Positions 35,769 through 43,258 of a stretch of DNA of 64,000 nt are shown piece by piece. Origin of the DNA: an uncultured Kordia sp. (GTDB taxonomy: Bacteria; Bacteroidota; Bacteroidia; Flavobacteriales; Flavobacteriaceae); contig NZ_CANLEA010000005.1 of assembly GCF_947489565.1 (NCBI RefSeq), forward strand, positions 186,001 through 250,000, written 5' to 3'. The position numbers were made by a program, and so were the translations under genes. A model generated the notes under the pieces. It did no database searches. It was given only the letters and a program-made list of their open reading frames with translations, and was not told the origin of the DNA. Numbering within the stretch: position 1 is the stretch's first letter; every line of letters begins with the position of its first letter.

Positions 35769-36641
35769 ATGGGTAATAAAATAGATTTTAAAAATTGGGA
35801 TCAGGAAATCTTTGAATATAAGTTATCAAAAAACTTTACAGGTTTTAAAGAAAAATTTATTGGAGTTGTTCAAGGAAATGCAACTCGACTCCATAATTTA
35901 TTTATCAGAAATAGGCTTTGGTTCACATTAAAATATATAGAAGATAAAACTTCAATAGAAGAACTGAAAAACTATTTCAGACATGCAATGCAAAGTATTT
36001 ATGGGCATATTATTACTGAAGAACATATAGGTGAGTCACAAGAAATTTGGGTAGCAGATAAGAAAGTACAGCTTAAAAAAGAGCGAAGAGGTTCAGATAC
36101 ATCGATAGACACTCTTATCAATTTCTTTAATTTTGCATCTATCTGTCGTTGTGAAAAAGCAATAGAAGCTATCTTTAGACAAGATGGTACAGGTCCTTTT
36201 CTAGATAATCCAAATTCTGTAAAATCGTATTACTATGAATACTTTTTTTTAGAACGATCCTTGCATAAAATTGACGAATCAATCATAAAAAGAGAGTTAG
36301 ATATTGGAAATAAAAAGGCTGAAAAATTTTATGAAGGAGAAGACGAATGGAAAGATTGGTATCAAGGAATTTATATTCCTTTGAGTGAGTTAAAATATGC
36401 CTTCTTTTTGGGAGATGAAACTTCGTTTAATGAAAAATTACAAATAGCATTAGACAAAGATCGCGCTTTTAGTGACGATTCAAAAGGAAGATGCTCAAAT
36501 TCAGATTATTGGATTCCTTGGGATATTATTGCGCTAGCCTGCAGAGCCCATGACAAAGGATGGAAAATCACAGTAGAAGATAGCCGATTGCTTACATTTT
36601 TAATAGAAGGAAAATGTAATGTCTCGAATTTGGAACCTTAA
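35769..36641 (+). CDS. Putative immunity protein to the adjacent nuclease (Imm49-like)
   Basis: The 290-residue soluble protein starts 9 bp after the toxin gene. It is helical, with IRNRLWFTLKYIEDKTSIEE, INFFNFASICRCEKAIEAIF and a C-terminal YWIPWDIIALACRAHDKGWK, and resembles the Imm49-type immunity family in general pattern and size. This match is from memory and not certain. Codon use is more AT-rich than in the structural eCIS genes, as is the last part of the toxin gene, which fits a toxin/immunity cassette that is exchanged as a unit. It would neutralise the nuclease in the producing cell. Confidence 0.6.
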   Translation: MGNKIDFKNWDQEIFEYKLSKNFTGFKEKFIGVVQGNATRLHNLFIRNRLWFTLKYIEDKTSIEELKNYFRHAMQSIYGHIITEEHIGESQEIWVADKKVQLKKERRGSDTSIDTLINFFNFASICRCEKAIEAIFRQDGTGPFLDNPNSVKSYYYEYFFLERSLHKIDESIIKRELDIGNKKAEKFYEGEDEWKDWYQGIYIPLSELKYAFFLGDETSFNEKLQIALDKDRAFSDDSKGRCSNSDYWIPWDIIALACRAHDKGWKITVEDSRLLTFLIEGKCNVSNLEP

Positions 36642-36672
36642 CAGTATAGGGAATAATACCCAAACATAGGTA

Positions 36673-36727
36673 AAAGTCGTACAAATCTATTTTTGTATAT
36701 TTAAAAAAAACAAAAGTAAAGTCGTAC
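36673..36727 (+). promoter_or_regulatory. Promoter region of the patatin gene with a 10-bp direct repeat
   Basis: AAAGTCGTAC occurs at 36673-36682 and again at 36718-36727, 45 bp apart. Between them TATTTTTG (36688-36695) fits the -7 pattern TAnnTTTG. The second copy ends 4 bp before the ATG at 36732. A regulator site overlapping the start is possible. No good -33 box is seen. Confidence 0.45.
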
Positions 36728-36731
36728 TCGT

Positions 36732-39533
36732 ATGGAAACCAATCTGTCTAATGAAGAAAAAACCAAAGAATCTATGATGGTCAAAATTGGCAACGGATTC
36801 TACAACTTCTTTACATCAATCAATAAATTTCGACGCTCTTCTTTTTTAAGTATCATCATACTTATTGTAATGTTTTTATTGATCAAAGGACTCGATCAGG
36901 CATATACGCTTTTGGTTGATATGATTGAAGACGATGCTTCTTGGTCTCTGATTTTATGCTATGTCATTATTTCTGTGTTTGCGTTGGTGATTTCGCATTA
37001 TCCCATCTACATTTATTATGCAAAAGATATCAATGACAGTAAAGATGAAAACTATTGGTATGCGCATGTTTGGTTAAAATTTTACAAAATCTTTACGTTT
37101 AGTAAAAAGCCAACTCCTCAACATCAGATAGTGTCCGAATATGAAGATGATAAGAAGGAATATAAGCAAGATTATATGGCAAAATACTTCCGTTACAGTT
37201 TGGGATTGCTCATATTCTCTATATGGACGTATTATATTTACAAAACCTATGAGCCTAAATTATTCTACGCGTATGATACTTTAGATGGAATATGGTGGTG
37301 GAATTTAATTTTTTACGGTTTTCCTTTTTTAGCAATGTCGTACATGCTTACCCGAAAGCATAAAGTGGAAAAAGAAAATGCTTTATACAAAAAGGAACAT
37401 GGAGAAAATTCCAAAGCCTATGAAAAGTTTTATACGTTTGGAGTCATATCATTTTACTCAATCACAGTAATTTCCATTATATTATTGCTCTTAATAGCGT
37501 TTTGGGCAAGTTTCAATACAACGTCTTATTTCTTATTACAATTTCTAACGCTTTCATTATCCTTAAACTATATTAGTTTCCGACTCTTTCGATCAAAACT
37601 AGATACCTACGCTTCCATACGATTGGTAAAATATATAGAAGTGAACTTCAATTATGTTGTCTTCTTCTTCATCATTGCACTATGTCTTCTAGGATTAATT
37701 ATCTACAGTAATATTGCAGTAGCGTATGATTGGCACATGCCAAATGCAATGGTCATTTTGTTCAGTTACTTTTATATTATTTACTACGGATTGGCCTGTG
37801 TGTTAAAATATCTCTTTGTAGTACAAGCAATCAAAAGACAGAGCGAAGCGTATTCAAATGGAAATATTGATGAAGATGAATATTTAGCCTATTCAGGATT
37901 ACAAGAAGGCGGAATTTCTAGACTCATTCAATTATCTGAGCAAGAAAAATTTGTAAAAAAAGGGCAAAAGAAAACCGTGTATTATTTAGCGGCGCTTATT
38001 CTTGTTGTTGGCATATCGATGTTTATAAAAGAAAGTCCAGTGCATGAATTAGATACCTGTGAATCGCGCGTTGATGCGGAGGTTTTACACATGAACGATT
38101 ATATAAACACGCTTAAAACAAAACTACAAAAAGACAAACCGCTCATTTTTGTAGCATCACATGGAGGAGCTTTAAAAGCCAATATTTGGACTATGAAACT
38201 CTTAAATCATATTCAGAAGGTTACGGATGGTGAGTTTTTAAATCAAACGGCTTCCTTTTCAGGTGCTTCAGGAGGAATGATGGGACTTTCCATGTATGCA
38301 GTATTGGCAGGGAAATTTCCAAAAAATACGGAAGATTGTTATAAAAATATTGCTGACAGGATAGATGCTGTAGCTTTAAAAAATTATGCTTCTATGGATG
38401 TTTCCTATACTTTAGGTTGGGATTTTCTTCGTAAAGCAATCTTATTCAGATATTTTAGTCAGCATAAAGACAGATCTTATTATTCCATGGTTTCGTATCG
38501 TAATTTATTAGAAAACAGAAAAAATGATCGAAAATTAGACACGTTTTCATTTCAAAACTATTGGAAAGATAGTATCTATGATGAAAATAAATACTTTCCA
38601 GCAATCTTAGTCAACACGGCTAAAACCAATGGGCGAAGAGGTGTTTTTAGTTCTGTTCGTTACGATCAAAAGGAAACAGATTTGTTTTTGAATGCAGACA
38701 ATTTAGCACAATTACAACCTATAGAAGCCGATGGAAAAAGACCTGTAATTTCGTTTTATCAGGCAGTTTCTTGTACCAATCGTTTTCCGGGATTAAGTCC
38801 CGCCGCAAAAATAACAGGTTACGGACATTATATTGACGCAGGCGCCATTGATAACAGCGGATTGCTCACGAGTTTAGATTGGTATGACCGACTTAAGAAT
38901 ATGAATGATTTTGTCATTAAACCAGAAACCAATGTCATATTTGTCGAAGTCATCAATGGGAAATCTAACTACATCAAATATTTAGTTGAAGAATTTAAAA
39001 AGAAAGCAGAGATAGATTTTATAGTATTTAATGAGAAAGAGCAAGGAAACCTCTCGGCAGTCATCAGTGCAGGCGCCAACTTAGATAAAAATCCTGACTA
39101 TTTTAGTGATTTAATCAAGCGTCTTGAAAAACGTGGAAGAAAGCCTGTTGCACAAGTAAAAGATTCTTTAGATGCTGTGGCGAATTCTAAAAAGTATCGC
39201 GTGAAACACTTACCAATCTACTTGCCAAGAATCATCACGATAAAAGATGTAGAGAGTTTTATTGGTGGAGTTGTAGCAGATTCTATCAAAAATTCTGAAG
39301 GAAAAAAAATAGGAGTCAAAGCTAAATTAATTGATTATCTCTCTACAAAAAACAAAGAAATTTATGCAATGACAGAAGATACCTTGCATAAAACAGAATG
39401 GGAAACGTACGAGCCTACTTTGGCAAGACACTTAAGTCCAAGTACGCTTTTATATTATGATAAAATATTATCGGATTCTACTAGTCAAATACAAGAAAAA
39501 GTCAAATTTATAAAGAAAGCACTAAAATTGTAA
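36732..39533 (+). CDS. Membrane-anchored patatin-like phospholipase
   Basis: The 933-residue protein has about eight to nine hydrophobic helices in residues 1-440 (two near 40-100, others up to YYLAALILVVGISMFI), followed by a soluble patatin-like domain. That domain has the glycine-rich oxyanion element SHGGALKA (H477-G479), the nucleophile elbow GASGG with S513, and the partner Asp in DAGAIDNSG (D702), the Ser-Asp dyad of patatins. The reaction should be acyl-ester hydrolysis of lipids. It lies between the immunity-like gene and the ATPase with its own promoter-like region. It could be an effector, a membrane-remodelling or release factor, or an unrelated passenger; position alone cannot decide. 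Confidence 0.75.
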   Translation: METNLSNEEKTKESMMVKIGNGFYNFFTSINKFRRSSFLSIIILIVMFLLIKGLDQAYTLLVDMIEDDASWSLILCYVIISVFALVISHYPIYIYYAKDINDSKDENYWYAHVWLKFYKIFTFSKKPTPQHQIVSEYEDDKKEYKQDYMAKYFRYSLGLLIFSIWTYYIYKTYEPKLFYAYDTLDGIWWWNLIFYGFPFLAMSYMLTRKHKVEKENALYKKEHGENSKAYEKFYTFGVISFYSITVISIILLLLIAFWASFNTTSYFLLQFLTLSLSLNYISFRLFRSKLDTYASIRLVKYIEVNFNYVVFFFIIALCLLGLIIYSNIAVAYDWHMPNAMVILFSYFYIIYYGLACVLKYLFVVQAIKRQSEAYSNGNIDEDEYLAYSGLQEGGISRLIQLSEQEKFVKKGQKKTVYYLAALILVVGISMFIKESPVHELDTCESRVDAEVLHMNDYINTLKTKLQKDKPLIFVASHGGALKANIWTMKLLNHIQKVTDGEFLNQTASFSGASGGMMGLSMYAVLAGKFPKNTEDCYKNIADRIDAVALKNYASMDVSYTLGWDFLRKAILFRYFSQHKDRSYYSMVSYRNLLENRKNDRKLDTFSFQNYWKDSIYDENKYFPAILVNTAKTNGRRGVFSSVRYDQKETDLFLNADNLAQLQPIEADGKRPVISFYQAVSCTNRFPGLSPAAKITGYGHYIDAGAIDNSGLLTSLDWYDRLKNMNDFVIKPETNVIFVEVINGKSNYIKYLVEEFKKKAEIDFIVFNEKEQGNLSAVISAGANLDKNPDYFSDLIKRLEKRGRKPVAQVKDSLDAVANSKKYRVKHLPIYLPRIITIKDVESFIGGVVADSIKNSEGKKIGVKAKLIDYLSTKNKEIYAMTEDTLHKTEWETYEPTLARHLSPSTLLYYDKILSDSTSQIQEKVKFIKKALKL

Positions 39534-39544
39534 GGAAAGAAAAG

Positions 39545-39646
39545 GGGAAAAACACCCTAAAAAAAAGTGTTTCAACGGTTTTATAAAACGAGAAGTATCC
39601 TTTTATTTATATGTTAGAAATCAGCACCTAAAAAGTGTGTTTTACC
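39545..39646 (+). promoter_or_regulatory. Inverted and direct copies of the GTGTTTTTCC motif upstream of the ATPase gene
   Basis: An inverted copy, GGAAAAACACCCTAA, lies at 39545-39559, directly followed by AAAAAAGTGTTTC, so the two can form a hairpin. A direct copy, CTAAAAAGTGTGTTTTACC, is at 39628-39646, 22 bp before the ATPase start. The same motif occurs twice upstream of the first eCIS gene. The left pair may also act as a weak terminator for the patatin gene. Confidence 0.45.
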
Positions 39647-39667
39647 ATATAAATTCATAGGATAACC

Positions 39668-40972
39668 ATGACTACAGAACTCATAGACTACATTAAACAA
39701 GCTGTACGATTTCGATTGGCAGATATTTCAGGAAGTGACGAAACTGTTGAATTTCCTACCTTCGACTTTGCCAATGACGATTCGGAGTTTTCAAAATTCA
39801 TAACAGAAAACAATTTCCAAATCTATGAAACGCTCATTCTGTTGCTCTCTATGTTGCCCTATATTGCACCTGGTTTCTTAACAAGTATTCTCTCAGAATA
39901 TTTCCCGAACGGAAGTGACTTTCCAGAGTTTGGAGGCGTAAAAGGAACACAATACCGAGGAATTTTACCAACAGGGGAAACAGCTATCTTTATTGTGGTT
40001 GGAGACAATTACAGAGCGCGAAACTTTATCATTTCTATATTTAATGAAGAACATGCTTTTGCCAAAAAATCAATCTTACGATTAGGAAATGTGCCTATTG
40101 GCGAACCAAAAATAAGCGGAACGCTGTTGTTAGATTTTGAATATGTAGAACTGTTTGTATACGGTTCGGTTTCTAAACCAAAACTAAGTCAAGATTTCCC
40201 TGCCGAGTTGTTAGAAACACAAATGGAATGGGACGACTTGGTACTCAATGAAAATACGCTCGAAGAAGTCAACAATACCTTAGTTTGGATGGAACACAAT
40301 GAAACCTTACTAAACGATTTCAACATGCGAGACAAAATAAAACCAGGCTATAAAGTCATGTTTTTTGGAGCGCCAGGAGTTGGAAAAACACTTACGGCAA
40401 GTTTGATGGGAAAACACACAGGAAAAGATGTCTACCGAATCGATTTATCACTTGTGATTTCCAAATACATTGGAGAAACGGAAAAAAATCTCTCCAATCT
40501 CTTCAACAAAGCCAAAAACAAAGACTGGATTCTATTTTTCGACGAAGCAGATGCTATCTTTGGAAAACGTACTGGCGTTCGCGATGCGCATGATAAATAT
40601 GCCAACCAAGAAGTATCCTACTTACTGCAACGCATTGAATCACATTCAGGTTTGGTCATTCTCGCTTCTAATTATCGCAGTAATATTGACAAAGCTTTTA
40701 CCCGAAGATTCCAATCCATCATCGATTTTGAAACACCAGGAGTTCCTGAACGTTTGCGACTCTGGCAAAAATACATTCCAGAAGCGTTTATGAATGATGA
40801 AATTGATCTCCAAGAAATCTCAGAAGAATACGAAGTAACAGGAGCCAATGTTGTGAATATAGTACAATACGCTTGTTTACAAGTGCTAGCAGCAGGAGGA
40901 ACGCAATTAACCAACGAAATCCTAATCGATGCTATTCAAAGAGAATTCATCAAAGAAGGAAGAATGGTGTAG
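39668..40972 (+). CDS. AAA+ ATPase of the eCIS (Afp15/Pvc15-like)
   Basis: The 434-residue cytoplasmic ATPase has the Walker A motif FGAPGVGKTLTASLMG near residues 233-248, Walker B WILFFDEADAIFGKRTG near 290, and the arginine-finger region RRFQSIIDFETPG. The N-terminal part (about 210 residues) is family-specific. Afp15/Pvc15 ATPases are needed for eCIS assembly or cargo loading. It closes the locus and has its own upstream motif region. Its last 35 codons are nearly repeated at 43042-43146. Confidence 0.92.
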   Translation: MTTELIDYIKQAVRFRLADISGSDETVEFPTFDFANDDSEFSKFITENNFQIYETLILLLSMLPYIAPGFLTSILSEYFPNGSDFPEFGGVKGTQYRGILPTGETAIFIVVGDNYRARNFIISIFNEEHAFAKKSILRLGNVPIGEPKISGTLLLDFEYVELFVYGSVSKPKLSQDFPAELLETQMEWDDLVLNENTLEEVNNTLVWMEHNETLLNDFNMRDKIKPGYKVMFFGAPGVGKTLTASLMGKHTGKDVYRIDLSLVISKYIGETEKNLSNLFNKAKNKDWILFFDEADAIFGKRTGVRDAHDKYANQEVSYLLQRIESHSGLVILASNYRSNIDKAFTRRFQSIIDFETPGVPERLRLWQKYIPEAFMNDEIDLQEISEEYEVTGANVVNIVQYACLQVLAAGGTQLTNEILIDAIQREFIKEGRMV

Positions 40973-41012
40973 TGGTATGTTTTATATATAAAAACTAACA
41001 ACTACGAAAATG

Positions 41013-42728
41013 TCAATAGCCAATATAAGACTGAGTTCTATTATGATAGCGATCCACTATAAACGCATTGCCTTCAGCATCAAAAGCTTTTGCAAAGCCT
41101 TCATTTTTAGAAAAATAGATAAAGTCGTCTATGTTGGTGTATAATAGAGGAATCATTTCTTTACCCGTAACAACGTCTATAAAGCCTTGCAAACCATTCA
41201 AAGAAACCTGTAAAAAACCATTATGAGATCGATTACTAATTCCATCATATTTTAAAGGAATTACGATACGATTCGTTTTGGTTACAATACCAACTTTTTT
41301 ATGAAGACTTACAATATAGTGTTCATTTTTAGCCGGATAGTAATTTGATATATTCTCATATTGAATAGATATTAGAACAGTCCCTTTTTTATCAAACAAT
41401 CCCCATTTATGATCTAAACGGACAGCGTAATTTTTGCCTAACTTTCTAATTTCTTGATACATAAAAGGAATCATTGTCTTTCCACGTTTATTGATAACGC
41501 CCCATTTTGAATCTTTTCGAAGTGGAGAACTCTTTGCAATTCTATAACTTACATTATCGTATATCATAGGAATTTTAAGTTTTCCTTTTCTATTGATATA
41601 TCCGTGTTTTCCTGTTTCTTCATCTATAAGTGGCGCAAGTCCGCTTACAAAATTTCCAAGAAGCTTATACTGAGCTAATACTTCCTTACCAGATTTAGCG
41701 TCTACATATTTGTTTTCGGAATTAAATTTCCCGCCAAAAATGCCTTCTCCCAAGTAATATAAAGGCAAATCGTATTTTGTAGGAACGATAATTTTGCCCT
41801 TAGAATTCATAATTCCCCAACAATCACCATCGCGAATTGACAAAAACTCCTCTGTTAATTGTTCTACCCTTGTATACTGTGTTGAAGTTATTTTTTCTCC
41901 TTTTTGATTGAATACAAGAAAACCTTCCTCAGATCTTACAACCAATGTTTCTGCTTTAGCATTTGATTCATGCTTCGTAATATTATAATCTTGTAAGTTC
42001 GCTGTACGTGTTATAAATGGTGTCAATTGTTTTCCTGTTTCATGGTTTAGCAGAGCAAACTTTTCACCACTATATCCTAATAAATAGCCGTTGTAAATTT
42101 CGAATCGATCATATATAAAAGCAGAAGCTGGTTTTCCTTTTGAGTTTAAAAGACTCCATTTTTTGTCTTTAGATACCATCGTAAACGTTGTATATTGTTT
42201 GATGTCATCATATTCAAAAGGAAGGAGAACTTCACTTTTATAATTGGTTATTCCTGCTTTTTCATTTTTAAATGCAACGACAGTATCAAAATACAAAGAT
42301 GCTATTCTGTCATACGTATCAATCGTATTTCCATGAATGTCTATAAGTTTATACTCATAACTAATTGTATAATCAGTAGTTCCACATCGATCAATAAACG
42401 CTGCATTTTTATATATAATAGACGAAACTACAGCGATTCCATCTTTAAAATAACTTGGAAAAGCATACGCAGGCTTAATGACTTCGTTTCCGTAGGAATC
42501 TATAAATCCCCAAAGATCGTTTCGCAAAACTGGAGCATAATAGATTTTTGATCGTTTTTTGACTTTTGAAAAATTTCCTATCAATTCATATCCTTTTTCT
42601 TTAATAAGTTCATGAAAACGAATATCTGAAATATATCCGTTTGCGTCAACTTCAAATGCTTTCTGGGCAAATGTTGTAGCAGTATAAAAAGTGATGAATA
42701 CTAAAGCAATATAATATTTCGGAAACAT
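41013..42728 (-). CDS. Secreted WG-repeat protein
   Basis: The 571-residue protein has a signal peptide (MFPKYYIALVFITFYTATTF, cleavage near AQ) and then about ten WG-type repeats of some 40-60 residues. Examples are DLWGFIDSYGNEVIKP, DCWGIMNSKGKIIVP, SKWGVINKRGKTMIP and HKWGLFDKKGTVLI. WG repeats form beta-propeller-like or solenoid scaffolds of unknown function in many Bacteroidota. It is convergent with the ATPase gene, 40 bp away, and separates it from the ATPase remnant at 43042. A periplasmic or surface location is expected. Confidence 0.83.
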   Translation of the reverse strand: MFPKYYIALVFITFYTATTFAQKAFEVDANGYISDIRFHELIKEKGYELIGNFSKVKKRSKIYYAPVLRNDLWGFIDSYGNEVIKPAYAFPSYFKDGIAVVSSIIYKNAAFIDRCGTTDYTISYEYKLIDIHGNTIDTYDRIASLYFDTVVAFKNEKAGITNYKSEVLLPFEYDDIKQYTTFTMVSKDKKWSLLNSKGKPASAFIYDRFEIYNGYLLGYSGEKFALLNHETGKQLTPFITRTANLQDYNITKHESNAKAETLVVRSEEGFLVFNQKGEKITSTQYTRVEQLTEEFLSIRDGDCWGIMNSKGKIIVPTKYDLPLYYLGEGIFGGKFNSENKYVDAKSGKEVLAQYKLLGNFVSGLAPLIDEETGKHGYINRKGKLKIPMIYDNVSYRIAKSSPLRKDSKWGVINKRGKTMIPFMYQEIRKLGKNYAVRLDHKWGLFDKKGTVLISIQYENISNYYPAKNEHYIVSLHKKVGIVTKTNRIVIPLKYDGISNRSHNGFLQVSLNGLQGFIDVVTGKEMIPLLYTNIDDFIYFSKNEGFAKAFDAEGNAFIVDRYHNRTQSYIGY

Positions 42729-43041
42729 GGTTGCATCTTTTTAATAAATCAAATATATGGCTTACCTAAAGTAAACGAAATGACAAAAGAGTAAACAAAC
42801 CTTTTGAATGCGTAAAGTGTATCAATCTTCTTGTTTTGTAGTTTTGAAAACAGAAGGTCTAAAAGGTAAAAGGTTTGTTACATAAAAAAATGCGCCTCTG
42901 AAATTTTCAAGTTTCAGCAAAGTGCTAGATTTTAAGGTAATACAAATTGAATTAATATAGAAGAAAACTAGTTAGTTAGAAGCACAATTTTTACTTCATT
43001 TTATTCTAAGCGAATTCATTTGAGGTAGGAGTATTTTATGT

Positions 43042-43146
43042 AACGCTTGTTTACAAGTGCTAGCAGCTGGAGGAATGCAATTAACCAACGAAATCTTGAT
43101 AGATGCAATCCAAAGAGAGTTTATCAAAGAAGGAAGAATGGTGTAA
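43042..43146 (+). pseudogene. 3' fragment of a second eCIS ATPase gene
   Basis: Thirty-five codons ending in TAA match the last 35 codons of the ATPase at 40868-40972, with 94 of 105 bases identical. The encoded tail NACLQVLAAGGMQLTNEILI, followed by DAIQREFIKEGRMV, differs from the intact copy only at Tyr to Asn and Thr to Met. Most base differences are synonymous third positions, so the fragment came from a diverged, once functional paralogue rather than from a fresh copying error. No start codon or upstream homology remains. Confidence 0.88.
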
Positions 43147-43201
43147 TATTAGTGCATACTTGTTAAATTTATGATAATTTTCAGATAGTATACTGTAAGA
43201 A

Positions 43202-43232
43202 TTTGTTTAGTTTAAAAAGTGTATATATTTTG
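43202..43232 (+). promoter_or_regulatory. Promoter of the LRR/T9SS gene
   Basis: TTTG at 43202-43205 is followed after 18 nt by TATATTTTG (43224-43232), a Bacteroidota -33/-7 pair with one extra T in the -7 box. The ATG lies 26 nt downstream. Confidence 0.6.
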
Positions 43233-43258
43233 CGGAAAACCGATAAACTATATACTTT

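Larger units (their letters stand above)
42729..43258. other. Intergenic region with ATPase remnant
   Basis: These 530 bases contain no intact gene. They hold the upstream region of the WG-repeat gene, a 105-bp relic of an AAA+ ATPase gene (43042-43146) and the promoter of the LRR gene (43202-43232). No tRNA or stable RNA is seen. Confidence 0.7.

Noticed and set aside
10810-40972. Contractile locus as a prophage or type VI secretion system
   Set aside because: There are no capsid, terminase, portal, integrase or lysis genes, and no TssJ/L/M membrane-complex genes; the LysM hub, CIS_TMP and Afp15-like ATPase fit an eCIS.
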